A DNA stretch of 64,000 nucleotides from contig CM046880.1 in assembly GCA_025667525.1 (NCBI GenBank), positions 599,387,452 to 599,451,451 on the forward strand. The letters are read 5' to 3'. This document shows, one piece after another, positions 1 through 10,330 of this stretch. The notes below the pieces were generated by a model. The model searched no databases. It was not told where the DNA came from and was given only the letters and a program-made list of their open reading frames with translations. A program made the position numbers and the translations under genes. Position 1 is the first letter of the stretch, and each line of letters opens with the position of its first letter. Source of the stretch: Glebionis coronaria (Eukaryota > Streptophyta > Magnoliopsida > Asterales > Asteraceae).

Positions 1-985
1 CCGGTCAAATCTGGGAATCCTTGGTCAAATCGTATTCGGGTATCGGATTCTCCGTCGGGTTCGGAGTTTTTTGCCATCTCTACCTGTGGCAGACCATGGC
101 TGGAATTTATAGATTTCATATTGTTAAACTGCAGTGAGAAAATTTGGATCTGGGAGTAAAGTGTGTGCTCATTTCAAAATAGGTATACTTGGTGTTTGAT
201 TAGAACTATTGATTTGCACACTTTATGTGTGGGATACTCGCTTCTTTCTAATTAGACAAGCTAGAACTCTAAAATAACCAATCCTAAACATAACGCTATT
301 TATACGATCTAGATCTGTTAAAAGTATCCGACCTCAGCTGACATGCTGCGTGTTTCACATTTTACTTGCATGTCGCTTTTTCACTTCGTTAGAATCCAAC
401 ATAACAGGCCAACATTACCATGAAGTGGCGTAGTTGATGAGCGTTGGATGGATGTTGGTTTTAGTCTTGTTTACATATATCTCTTCCACTGGGTTTATCC
501 TGGTGGTAGGGGTAGGACTTATTTACATTTTTAGCCCTTTTACCCCGCTCTGACGGGATTGGGTTTATTGTCTGTTGTCTTCCCAAAAGAAGAAGTGGTT
601 TATTATTTACTACCGTATGCCGTAAGAAAGTGCACATGGAGACTAACATAGTCTTTTCCTCCACGAGTATGTCACGAGTCACGTGTGTTAGCTGACTGGA
701 AACATAAAAAATCAGTGCAGCTTAATATTTTATTGTGTGGAAAGCACGAAAATTTTGGTTGTTTAAAAAAATATGTGATATGAACAACAAAAACAATTTT
801 ATTTTCGCGATATGAGGTTGACGGTGTGGGGGTGGTTTTAGCGGCACAACAAAATAAGGAAGTAAAAGAGGCCCTGTCAGGGACATGTCCATTCCTTCCA
901 TCTTGCCGCTACTTTTGCTTCTAAGGGTTTGAACCAGCTTATAAGTTGAGCTTTGTTTGTCATATGGGATTATGGAAGCATTTAT
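1..985. other. Unassigned flank left of the LINE
   Basis: No convincing coding exon is visible. Short open frames at 461-682 and 722-1024 on the minus strand have no recognisable protein. The only recognisable piece is a SINE-like tail near 500-580. The right edge (986-1001) is the duplicated LINE target site, so this is the pre-insertion host sequence that resumes at 6672. Confidence 0.5.
500..580 (+). mobile_element. Au-SINE-like 3' tail (degenerate)
   Basis: The stretch reads GGTAGGGGTAGGACT, then ACATTTTTAGCCC, ACCCCGCTCTGACGGGATT and GGGTTTATTGTCTGTTG. This follows the order of the plant Au SINE tail: GTAAGGTCTGCGTACAT, ACCCCGC, GGGATTACACTGGG, then TTG repeats. The tRNA-related head is not visible, so it is a truncated, diverged copy. 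The identification is from memory of the family. Confidence 0.35.
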
Positions 986-1001
986 AAACCATAAGCCTTC
1001 A
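986..1001. repeat. LINE target-site duplication, left copy
   Basis: AAACCATAAGCCTTCA occurs here and exactly again at 6656-6671, directly after the LINE A-tail. The leading As are ambiguous with the tail; at least 13 bp (CCATAAGCCTTCA) is unambiguous. Confidence 0.9.
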
Positions 1002-1340
1002 CATCCTTTTTCCGACGGGTCCAAACGCCTCCCCCTATGCTATTCATCCTTTTTTAATTAATTGTTCCTCAATTCTTTGTCGAGATCCATTCGTTGTATA
1101 AAGATCTGTAATTATTGATTCTTTGATTATTATCATCTATTGATTTTAATCATAATGGATTGTTTTTTACATTTTTTTATCCGGCTCGACGATTCCTCGC
1201 AAAGAAGCGATTAGTTATTAAAGGTTGTTATGGCTCGGCGGTTTCCCTCTTTTTGATTTGTTTTGTGTTATTTCATTTTTGTTTCTGTTTCGTTTGATTT
1301 CAAGATCTCCCTTCAATCCAAGCTTTCAACTTCCGAAATT

Positions 1341-2980
1341 ATGGGTGCAAATGAGTGGCAAGAGGTTTCGAGAAAGAAACGTGGGGATCGATCCTATGAA
1401 GATGACGTTGATAGGATTTCGATTTCGGTGTATGTTTCTAATCTCCCAGAGGTATTTTTGGCAAAGGATTTGTTTCATGCTTGCAGTAAGTACGGCCATG
1501 TTGTTGATTCTTACATACCATACAAGAGGTCTAAGGAAGGGAAGAGATTTGGGTTTGTCAAATTCATAAATGTCTTTAGTGTTGAAATATTGGTGAACAA
1601 CTTAAATACGGTTTGGGTTGGCCGTAATAAATTCCAGGCTAACCAGGCACGTTTTGGTAGGCTTCCTGTAAATGGTAAGGCCACTTTGAATGCCATGGGT
1701 AGTGGTGACTTGCGGAGAGATAGACCTTCAGGGGTAAACAAAGCTACTAGGCCTGCGAATGGGAGTAAGTCATTTAGCTCAGTGCTAAAAGGAAATCCCA
1801 AATCAGCAAGTCTTAGTTTGCTATCTTCCTTGGTTCTGGATGATGACTGCACGCAAATTGTATTCTTGACAATCATGTTTTGGGAGAAGTTAAAAACTTT
1901 GCGTCTATTCCAAATCTGCTTGTTCTTTTATCTCAAGAGGGGTTCAACAACATTAGCGTGGTGTATATGGGGGGACTATGGGTGATGATTGATTTGAAAT
2001 CGTTACAATCTAAACAAAAGTTTATGCAACATGTTGGTGTTGCATCATGGTTTCTTCAACTTCGAAATGCCCAATTAGATTTTGTTTCAAAGGAGCGTGT
2101 CGTTTGGGTAGATATTGAAGGGGTTCCTCCCCGTGGATGGACGAGGGCCACGTTTCACAGAATCGGGTCTATTTGGGGAAAAGCTCTTGATCTTGAAGAA
2201 AGCAATGAACATTTGTTTGCTCGAAAGCGATTATGTATCCTAACTAATCAGGAGGATACTATACTTGATAAGTTTAAGATCATTATTTGTGGCAAAGTTT
2301 TTATAATCAGGGCTAAAGAATTATCCACATGGGCTCCGGTTTTTAAAGATGTTAAGGAGGTCGAGACTTGTGTGGACGATGAGCGTGATAATGGCAAAAG
2401 TGGGTTCAGAGATGACGTTAATTCTAATGTTAACTTGAACGAAAATAGTGACTTAGAGGCGGTTTCGGAGACATATTTCGGTGAAAATGGGGATGTGCTA
2501 GAGAATGCTTTTCCAAGTATTGATAAGAAGTCCTCCCCTGATCCTTTCAATATTTACGACTTGCTTCAAAAAGGTGATGGAAGGCAGAAGAAGGATGCAG
2601 AGTCACCTAGTTTGTCACATCCTCCTGGTCTGACTCAACATAATGTTCATTGTCATATGGAAGCACAAGAAGGGTCTGATGTTCATTGTCATGCGGAAGC
2701 ACAAGAAGGGTCTGGTGGTATTTCAAATGCTAAGGCGTGTCATGTGGAAGCACAAGAAAGGTCTGGTGACAACTTAAACTCTAAGGTGTATGAAGAGGGT
2801 GATCATAGTCCTTCCATTCATTGTAACACTGATATGAAATTGAATACAGGCGGCTCTATTCTTGATGCTTTAGATGATATGATCAAAATAGGTCATATTA
2901 TGGGCTACGATATGAATGGATGTGTAAATGATATGGAAAAAATTATTCGTTCTAAAGGAGAGACTGAAGTGTTCCAATGA
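1341..2980 (+). pseudogene. LINE ORF1, RRM-type RNA-binding protein, frameshifted
   Basis: The start ATG at 1341 opens with MGANEWQEVSRKKRGDRS. An RRM follows at about residues 30-115, with RNP2 VYVSNL and RNP1 KRFGFVKF. Near 1855-1868 the frame shifts by one: the first frame runs out at 1985, while the continuing frame (VKNFASIPNL, then a DUF4283-like region with GVPPRGWT and TFHRIGSIWG) runs to the TGA at 2978-2980. The C-terminal part carries an imperfect three-copy repeat (HCHMEAQEGS, HCHAEAQEGS, CHVEAQERS). ORF1 is expected to coat the LINE RNA. Its stop overlaps the ORF2 start in ATGA (2977-2980), suggesting coupled re-initiation in the ancestor. Confidence 0.85.
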
Positions 2981-5900
2981 ATTGTTTATCTTTAAACATC
3001 CAAGGCCTCGGGTCCAAGGCCAAAAAAGATTGGACTAAGGAGTTAGTCGTTAAGCATAGGATTAATTTTCTATCATTACAGGAAACAAAGATGGATACGG
3101 TTACTGATATGGATGTTAAATATCTTTAGGGTAATTCTTTTTTTGATTTCAAGATTAGTGAAGCGAACGGCAATTCTGGTGGTATTCTATGTATTTGGGA
3201 TTCTAACACATTTTTGAAAGAACATCACACTGTTTCTGATAATTTTGTTGCGTTGTATGGTACGTGGATCCCTAGTAACTCTAAAGTGCTCATTATCTCC
3301 ATCTATGCTCCTCAATCTAGTGCACGGAAAAGACAACTTTGGCATTATATCTCTCCTTTGATATCAAGGTTTCATGGAGAATGTATTCTCATGGGGGATT
3401 TTAATGAAGTAAGGAGAGAGGAAGAACGTTTGGGGTCGATTTTTAATCCGCATGGAGCTGCTGATTTTAATGATTTCATTTCAAGGGCAGGTTTACATGA
3501 GATTCAACTTGAGGGGTATTCGTTTACTTGGTCCCATCCCTCGGCAATTAAAATGAGTAAGCTTGATCGTTTTCTTGTGTCTGAAGGACTTTTGATTCTA
3601 TTCCCCAATGTGTCAGCTATATGTTTAGATAGACATTTATCTTATCATCGTCCCATTCTGCTTCGTGAAGTTCGTGTTGACTATGGGCCTACTCCATTTC
3701 GTTTTTATCTGTCTTGGTCCAAGATAAGTGGGTTTGTTCCTATGGTGACTCAAGCTTGGGATTCTTTTGTTTTAAACGATACCAATGACATGATCCGGTT
3801 TAATAAAAAATTGCAAGCTTTGAAAAAGGTTATTCGGGTTTGGGTGGCTGATTTTAAGAATCTACAGTCGAAGCAAAGGACTCTTATTGCAGATAAGTTA
3901 CATGAAATTGATGTTCAGCTTGATCAAGGAGGCGTAAATGATGACATTCTTCTGGAAAGGATGAGGCTTGTTCAACAATTTTAGGAGATTAAATCCTTAG
4001 ATTCTAGTGATTATCTTCAAAAGGCTAAAATTCAATGGGCTATTGAAGGTGACGAAAATTCCAAGTTTTTTCACGGAGTCATTAACTGTAGACGCTCCTC
4101 TTTGACTGTCAAAGGTGTTATGGTGGAAGGCACTTGGATTGATAATCCTAGTCATGTAAAAAATGAGTTTCGATCTCATTTCGCCAAGAGATTTCAATCT
4201 CCTAGTAGCAATAGAGGTATGATTAATTTCACTTTCCCAAATCGTCTTAATTCTGAACAAGCTGATTTGTTAGAGTTGTCGATTACTACTACGGAGATCC
4301 GAAATGCAGTTTGGTCTTGTGGAGAGAACAAATCTCCTGGCCCTGATGGATTCACTTTTGATTTTTTTCGAAAATTTTGGGATGTTATTGGGAAAGATTT
4401 CAGTCTTGCTGTCATGTGGTTTTTTGATCACTGTTCCTTTGCGAAAGGATGTAACTCCTCTTTCATTGCTCTCATTCCGAAATGTGTGGATCCAAAGGCT
4501 GTTAATGACTACCGTCCCATTAGTTTGATTGGCGGCCTTTACAAGGTTGTCACGAAAATTTTAGCTACTAGGTTGTCTTCGGTGTTGTGTAATCTTATTT
4601 CGGAGGTTCAGTCGGCTTTTCTTCCAAACAGGCAAATTCTGGATGGGTCGTTCATTTTAAATGAACTGTTATCTTGGTGTAAAACTAAGAAGAAACATGC
4701 TATGATATTTAAAGTGGATTTCGCCAAAGCATACGACTCTGTGAGATGGGATTTCTTGGACGACGTTCTCCGCTCTTTTGGCTTTGGTTGTAAATGGAGA
4801 TCGTGGATTAATGGGAGTTTAGCTTCAGGGAAAGCTTCTGTTTTGGTGAATGGTAGCCCGACTTCGGAATTCCAATTTTATTGCGGTTTAAAACAAGGTG
4901 ACCCCTTAGCTCCGTACCTGTTTTTACTTGTTATGGAATCCCTACATTATTCTTTTCTTAGAATGGTCGAAGCGGGTTCTTTTAAGGGCATTAATATCAA
5001 TGGGTCTACTAGTATCTCTCATCTTTTTTATGCAAACGATGCGGTGTTTATTGGTGAATGGTCTAAAGAAAATGTATTTCGTGTCATGCATTCTCTTCAC
5101 TGTTTTTCCTTGGTTTCTGGGCTGAAGATAAACATCCACAAGAGTAATTTATTAGGTATTGGCATTTCTAACGATTTGGTAGATTCTGTAGCTTCTGATA
5201 TTGGCTGCTCTACTATGTCAACTCCTTTCAAATATCTTGGGGTCATTGTTGGAGATTACATGTCTAGAGTGAGTGCTTGGGACGACGTTATCAGAAAGAT
5301 TAAATCCCGTATGTCAAATTGGAAGATTAAAACTTTATCTATAGGTGGCCGGCTCACGCTTCTTAAATCTGTTCTAGGTGCCACCCCAATATACTGGATG
5401 TCGTTGTTCAAAGTTCCAAAGACTGTTCTTGCTCTAATGGAAGCTCTTCGCAGAGATTTTTTTAATGGGGTTCAGGATAACGAGAAGAAAATTTCGTGGG
5501 TTAACTGGCCTAAAGTTCTTTCGGCTAAGAAATCAGGGGGCTTGGGTGTGTCGAGTTTTTTTGCTCTAAATCGCGCTCTGTTATTTAAATGGATTTGGAG
5601 GTTTATTTCTAATGATAAGTCGCTTTGGTATCGTGTCATGCTTGCTATTCATGGTCCGAATATCCAGGTTTGTTCTTCTGTTCCTCGTTCTATTTGGTGT
5701 TCTATTATTAAGGAGATTCAGAATATTAAGAACCAGGGAGTAGACTTGATTTCTTTTTGTAAAAAAAGAGTTGGAAATGGTATGCAGACGAAATTTTGGC
5801 ATGATGTTTGGATCGGAGATCAGAATCTTAAGTGTGTTTTTCCCCGTCTTTTTGCGTTGGATGAGGATAAAGATTGTAATGTCGCGTCTAAAGTCCAGGG

Positions 5901-6607
5901 TTCTATTGATTACTCTTTTCGTCGGGCTATCAGGGGAGGTGCTGAATCCGTCCAATTTGTGCAGCTTACTGAATTGCTGGAAACTGTCACTCTTTCTGGT
6001 ATGGAGGACCGGTGGAGTTGGACTTTAAACGGTTCAGGTTTGTCTCGAGTTTGTGATGTGAGAAATTACTTAGATGATTTTTTTTCTGCCTAAAGATGCT
6101 AGAGGTACCAGATGGGTCAAGTCCATTCCTATCAAAATTAACATTTTTGCTTGGAGAGTATCTCTTGATCGGCTTCCTTCTCGTGTCAACCTGATTCGTA
6201 GAGGAATTCATGTTCAATCTTCCGTTTGTCCTATCTGTTCTATTGAAGACGAAGACATTTCTCACCTCTTGTTTAGATGTTCTATGGCTTCTGATATTCA
6301 TCGTCTGATTTGTCGTTGGTGGGATCTTCCTTGGTCTCAACTTGGGTCATATACGGAATGGTTATCTTGGTTTACTGGCATTAGGTTGGGTTCTAACATC
6401 AAATCCATCCTGGAGGGTGTTTTCTATATTTCGTGGTGGTATATTTGGTCCTACAGGAACAAGCTGCTGTTTGCCTCAATCAAGCCTAGGAAAGATGTAA
6501 TTTTCGACGATATTACTTCTAGATCTTTTTCTTGGTGTAATGCTAGAAGTAGATTTACATATACATGGGATTGTTGGCTACAACATCCTAATAGTCTTTC
6601 CTTGTAA
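2977..6607 (+). pseudogene. LINE ORF2: endonuclease-reverse transcriptase, inactivated
   Basis: ORF2 begins MNCLSLNIQGLG at 2977. The apurinic-type endonuclease has QETKMD, GDFNEV (about 3394) and SKLDRF, but its terminal SDH motif reads SYH (Tyr codon 3643-3645). The reverse transcriptase has SPGPDGF, motif A FAKAYDS and GLKQGDPLAPY, but its YADD box reads YAND (Asn codon 5035-5037). The C-terminal zf-RVT region has the cysteine/histidine pattern CPICSIEDEDISHLLFRC. Lesions are TAG at 3127-3129, TAG at 3982-3984 and a frameshift in a T8 run near 6077-6085, after which the last 530 nt lie in another frame. The roles (target-primed reverse transcription, nuclear DNA nicking) are family knowledge. 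Confidence 0.93.
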
Positions 6608-6655
6608 TTGTCTAGCGTCTTGCTAGTTTTTAATAAAAGTTGTCGTTCAAAAAAA

Positions 6656-6671
6656 AAACCATAAGCCTTCA
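6656..6671. repeat. LINE target-site duplication, right copy
   Basis: AAACCATAAGCCTTCA follows the A-tail and repeats 986-1001 exactly. Confidence 0.9.
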
Positions 6672-6937
6672 TAACCCGGAATCTATAAACAAATGCTTAT
6701 ACGAGCTTATAACTAGTATCCCCGATTTCAACCAACAAGTTGAAGGACAAAGAGTACAAAAAAAAAAGATAATGAACGAGATAATTATCTTTTTAACACA
6801 ATACAAATGTAAGATTTACAAAAAGATTTGAAATCTTGAACGAGATATATTATAAGGGACTTACAACTTTACAAAAGGTTTTAAAACCTAGAAAAACAAA
6901 GAAACCAAAACAAAAACATTTGAAAAACCTCGAGGAG

Positions 6938-7125
6938 CAAGGACGAAGCTAGTAGGCGGACTAATGGGTGTTGAGCCTCCTCAATCGGCCTATTTCGCTT
7001 ATTATTTATGTGTATCAGAAGCCATTTTTTTTACTATTTTATATATTCAGCCTCCCTTAACACTGTGAACTTTTGCCTTAAGTATACTTGGCCTCCCTTA
7101 ACTAAAAATCCTGGCTCCGCCCCTA
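6938..7125. mobile_element. hAT-type MITE
   Basis: The left end CAAGGACGAAGCTAG and right end CTGGCTCCGCCCCTA are imperfect inverted repeats of the CAGGGGCGGAGC type seen in plant hAT MITEs. The 8-bp flanks TCGAGGAG (6930-6937) and TCGAGAAG (7126-7133) differ at one base and form the expected hAT duplication. There is no coding capacity (188 bp). It shares termini, but little interior, with the element at 10095-10280. Confidence 0.75.
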
Positions 7126-7161
7126 TCGAGAAGGCATATACAACGGGACAAGCGTAAACAC

Positions 7162-7463
7162 TGATAGGTCCCAACCAGAAGCTTAAATTAAAAGTATAGA
7201 ATTCTCTTAGGGTGAGAATGAACCACAATTTCTTGATTATAATCTTCTTATTTCTTTCATCTTATTTCATGAGTTTAAATACATGAAGAAAGACAACCCA
7301 AAAGTTGTAACCATCCCATGATTAAACTAGGAAGACAAACAAAACAAGTATTAAAGCTAAGAAGGTAATGACACTACATTAAAGCTAATATGAGAAATAA
7401 CTATGACTACTTAAATCTCATGTAGGCATGTCATGGCATATATGACTTTATTTAGACCCATCA
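7162..7463 (-). repeat. TRIM LTR copy 1
   Basis: 302 bp, TGATAGGTCC to GACCCATCA. Slightly more diverged from copies 2 and 3 near its left end (CCAGAAGC versus CCAAGAGC; AAAGTATAGAATT versus GAGGATAGTATT). Confidence 0.88.
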
Positions 7464-7499
7464 TTACGCTCCTCTTAAAAAGAACCTTGACCTCAAGGT

Positions 7500-7844
7500 T
7501 CACGTTGGTAGACGAATGTTTCGCAATTGCCCTCGTCTCGTCATGAAAAACCAAGTCGGTGCTACTTCTTTCTCTTGGTAAGCCTTACGTAACCACTGCC
7601 ACCATTGGTTTTCTTCATATTGAAAATTGTATGAAACTAATGGCGCCTTTTGTGTTATCGGGGTGGCGGCTTGTTTGTAGTTATCACCACTTTTTTCAGA
7701 AAGAACCGCATCCAAAAATTTCCTCACAATTTCCTCTAAGTGTTGAAACTTATCGGCGAAACCGATTTTCGTCTCCGCAATACCATTTTTTAGTTGTCTT
7801 AACGCAACCTCCAAGTTCTCGACTTGATCCTTGTGTGTTGCCAT
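7500..7844 (-). CDS. Small gag-like ORF of the TRIM element
   Basis: The 114-codon frame starts MATHKDQVENLEV two bases inside the primer-binding site. The N-terminal half is an amphipathic, probably coiled-coil segment with LRQLKNGIAETKIGF and HLEEIVRKFLDAV. The second half has YEENQWWQWLRKAYQEKE, which resembles the opening of a plant retrotransposon gag. It is far too short for a full gag and lacks a zinc knuckle. It is intact here but broken in the neighbouring copy. Whether it is translated is unknown; it may be left over from a larger parental element. Confidence 0.5.
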   Translation of the reverse strand: MATHKDQVENLEVALRQLKNGIAETKIGFADKFQHLEEIVRKFLDAVLSEKSGDNYKQAATPITQKAPLVSYNFQYEENQWWQWLRKAYQEKEVAPTWFFMTRRGQLRNIRLPT

Positions 7845-7845
7845 A

Positions 7846-7857
7846 GCTCTGGTACCA
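7846..7857 (-). other. Primer-binding site (initiator tRNA-Met type), first internal segment
   Basis: On the minus strand this reads TGGTACCAGAGC, 11 of 12 matching the common plant iMet site. It lies two bases from LTR copy 2. The second internal segment has the same site at 8545-8556. Confidence 0.85.
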
Positions 7858-7859
7858 AT

Positions 7860-8163
7860 TGATAGGTCCCAACCAAGAGCTTAAATTAAAGAGGATAGTA
7901 TTCTCTTAGGGTGAGAATGAACCACAAGTTTTTTGATAATAATCTTCTTCTTTCTTTCATCTTATTTCATGAGTTTAAATACATGAAGAAAGACAACCCA
8001 AAAGTTGTAACCATCTCATGATTAAACTAGGAAGACAAACAAAACAAGTATTAAAGCTAAGAAGGTAATGACACTACATTAAAGCTAATATGAGAAATAA
8101 CTATGACTACTTAAATCTCATGTAGGCATGTCATGTCATAGATGACTTTATTTAGACCCATCA
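7860..8163 (-). repeat. TRIM LTR copy 2 (central)
   Basis: 304 bp. Serves as 5' LTR for the left internal segment and 3' LTR for the right one. A polypurine tract (minus AAGAGGAGGGTA) abuts it at about 8164-8176. Confidence 0.88.
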
Positions 8164-8199
8164 TTACCCTCCTCTTAAAAAGAACCTTGACCTCAAGGT

Positions 8200-8543
8200 T
8201 CACGTTGGTAGACGAATGTTTCGCAATTGCCCTCGTCTCGTCATGAAAAACCAAGTCGGTGCCACTTCTTTCTCTTGGTAAGCCTTACGTAACCACTGCC
8301 ACCATTGGTTTTCTTCATATTGCAAATGGTATGAAACTAATGGCGCCTTTTGTGTTATCGGGGTGGCGGCTTGTTTGTAGTTATCACCACTTTTTCAGAA
8401 AGAACCGCATCCGAAAATTTCCTCACAATGTCCTCTAAGTGTTGAAACTTATCGGCGAAACCGATTTTCGTCTCCGCAATACCATTTTTTAGTTGTCTTA
8501 ACGCAACCTCCAAGTTCTCGACTTGATCCTTGTGTGTTGTCAT
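8200..8543 (-). pseudogene. Second gag-like ORF of the TRIM, frameshifted
   Basis: This is the homologue of the 7500-7844 frame. It starts MTTHKDQVENLEV, but a T6 run of the sister copy is T5 here (near 8390-8395), so the frame leaves the homologous reading after LSEK and stops at 8355. Downstream similarity continues at DNA level to 8200. Confidence 0.75.
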
Positions 8544-8558
8544 AGCTCTGGTACCAAT

Positions 8559-8862
8559 TGATAGGTCCCAACCAAGAGCTTAAATTAAAGAGGATAGTAT
8601 TCTCTTAGGGTGAGAATGAACCACAAGTTTTTTGATAATAATCTTCTTCTTTCTTTCATCTTATTTCATGAGTTTAAATACATGAAGAAAGACAACCCAA
8701 AAGTTGTAACCATCCCATGATTAAACTAGGAAGACAAACAAAACAAGTATTAAAGCTAAGAAGGTAATAACACTACATTAAAGCTAATATGAGAAATAAC
8801 TATGACTACTTAAATCTCATGTAGGCATGTCATGGCATAGATGACTTTATTTAGACCCATCA
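8559..8862 (-). repeat. TRIM LTR copy 3
   Basis: 304 bp, nearly identical to copy 2, ending GACCCATCA and followed by the AACAC target duplication. Confidence 0.88.
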
Positions 8863-8867
8863 AACAC

Positions 8868-9599
8868 ATTCTCGAAAAACGACATATCAACAAAAAAAAG
8901 ACCCCAACGAACGCGTCGCATCAAAGCGCAAGCCTCGAACATCTATTAAAACTTGTTGCGATTTATGATTGAATTTTATACGAAAATTGAAACCTAAATT
9001 TGCGACTTTGAACAATTTGAAACTGAATTTGAAAAAAGAAGTCGTGTGGCATGAGAAAATGACCGGAAAGGATGAAGAAAAGAGCGAATTAGAAAGAGCA
9101 ACGTTAACTTTTTTCTTTTTTTATAGCTATATATCTTTTCGAAAATTCAATACTAGATAAATATTTTTTTACTTTTGTAATTACGTCAATATTATGGTTA
9201 ATCGGGTTTCATTTTTGACAAGTTTTAGATATTTGTGACGCATTTTGCATATATCCGCAAGATTTTCCTCAAAAACCAACTTATAGTATATATAAACAGC
9301 TAGCATGTGTAATAAAAATATGTTTAAGGCAAGATTTGGTATTTCTATTATTTGCATGTTGCGAGCAAGTTTGACCATCATTAATCGTGTTTGACCGTCG
9401 TTACAAATTTGCAATAGTTAACCTATTGTAATCGGCCACAAAAAGTTAGTTATGTTGTAGCGTCTAGGCGGCCATTAATCGACTTTTTAAGTAATTCCTA
9501 TTAATGCAACGCAAACTTTTTATGAACGTCTTTAACTTTTTATATGTTTTTTATAAAAAATTCTTTGAACATTATAATGAATCTTAGGGCCAAATTAGT
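8868..9599. other. AT-rich intergenic stretch
   Basis: No exon, RNA gene or complete mobile element is recognised. Small open frames at 8969-9160 (+) and 9181-9414 (-) are low complexity or unsupported. Confidence 0.5.
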
Positions 9600-9715
9600 G
9601 CAAGGATGGGCCAACGCATAAGCCCAATAAACAACGGGCACCGACTTTTTCACAAGCCCAATTCATACTTATTTTAGGAATAGTTTGCTCTATGTATATA
9701 GTCACGTCTCAGAAT
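9600..9715 (+). promoter_or_regulatory. Core promoter of chimeric poly-Ubl gene A
   Basis: TGGGCC at 9607-9612 and two AGCCCAAT boxes (about 9621 and 9656) are site II-type elements, common upstream of plant translation and growth genes. A TATA-like TATGTATATAG lies at 9691-9701. The following AATCAAGAAAAAAAAAACC leader with a GGTAAAA donor near 9748 is paralogous to the leader of gene B at about 28040-28095. Transcription start is inferred. Confidence 0.5.
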
Positions 9716-9890
9716 CAAGAAAAAAAAAACCATTACGATAAAGGTAAAAAAAATTTACTTGTTTACTTTGAATTTTAATTAAAAAATTTGATATTGATTA
9801 CTTAGGTGTAAAATTTGTTATCGCTTTTATGTATAAATCGATAGATAATGCATCTAAGTTTATAGGATGTCATTTAGCTCTAGTGCACAG

Positions 9891-9915
9891 GTGTCTCGAG
9901 GCACTCACGAGACAC
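9891..9915. repeat. Small perfect hairpin in gene A 5' intron
   Basis: GTGTCTCG and its reverse complement CGAGACAC are separated by 9 nt. CCTGGCTCCG follows at once, resembling a hAT MITE terminus, so the hairpin may be a relic of a decayed insertion. Confidence 0.4.
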
Positions 9916-10094
9916 TTCCTGGCTCCGTCGCAGAGTACATGAGCTATTTTTACATATAAGTCAATTGCCTTGCTCGAAATTTAGTTTGTATATGTAATTT
10001 TAGGTTGTACATTCATTTTTAAGAAAGCTGAAAATTAACATAGGCTTTTAACTCATCATGAGCTGACCTGGTTTAACCTTTTATATGTTCCAAA

Positions 10095-10280
10095 CAGGGA
10101 CGGAGCTAGGGGTTTCCGATGATGCACGGGAACCCAATGAAATTTTGTCACGTAGTGTATATATTTGTTAAAAGTCTCTATTTCTTCAAAATGAACTCAG
10201 TCTCAAAATTATGTGCTACATAGATACTTGTATTAAAAATTTTGTGCACCCGATGACTTTATACTCTGGCTCCGCCCCTG
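10095..10280. mobile_element. hAT MITE in the 5' intron of gene A
   Basis: The termini CAGGGACGGAGCTAG and CTGGCTCCGCCCCTG are inverted repeats. The perfect 8-bp duplication GTTCCAAA lies at 10087-10094 and 10281-10288. The element is 186 bp and non-coding. It sits between the inferred 5' UTR exon and the first eIF3a-derived exon. Confidence 0.9.
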
Positions 10281-10330
10281 GTTCCAAATCTTGGTTGGAA
10301 CTCAGATTAACTTCTTTTTTCTCTGTACAG

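Larger units (their letters stand above)
1002..6658 (+). mobile_element. Full-length L1-type LINE retrotransposon (inactive)
   Basis: This is a 5.65 kb non-LTR element. A 5' UTR (1002-1340) is followed by ORF1 (RRM protein), ORF2 (endonuclease, reverse transcriptase, zinc knuckle), a short 3' UTR and a 10-nt A run. A 16-nt target-site duplication (986-1001, 6656-6671) brackets it, so both ends are original and the copy is not 5'-truncated. Both ORFs are broken and two catalytic positions are replaced, so it cannot move by itself. The layout matches plant L1 LINEs with an RRM/DUF4283-type ORF1. Confidence 0.93.
7162..8862 (-). mobile_element. TRIM-like LTR element with tandem LTR-int-LTR-int-LTR structure
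   Basis: Three LTRs of 302-304 bp (7162-7463, 7860-8163, 8559-8862) alternate with two internal segments of 396 and 395 bp. Each LTR begins TGATAGGTC and ends GACCCATCA on the plus strand. Read on the minus strand, each internal segment starts with TGGTACCAGAGC, one base from the plant initiator-Met primer site TGGTATCAGAGC, and ends with a purine tract (AAGAGGAGGG, or AAGAGGAGCG in the left copy). The 5-bp flank AACAC at 7157-7161 and 8863-8867 shows that the three-LTR tandem is bounded by one target-site duplication. There are no pol genes, so it is non-autonomous. Confidence 0.9.

Noticed and set aside
7559..7846. 95-codon plus-strand frame in the TRIM
   Set aside because: It is the antisense shadow of the gag-like frame and runs into the primer-binding site.
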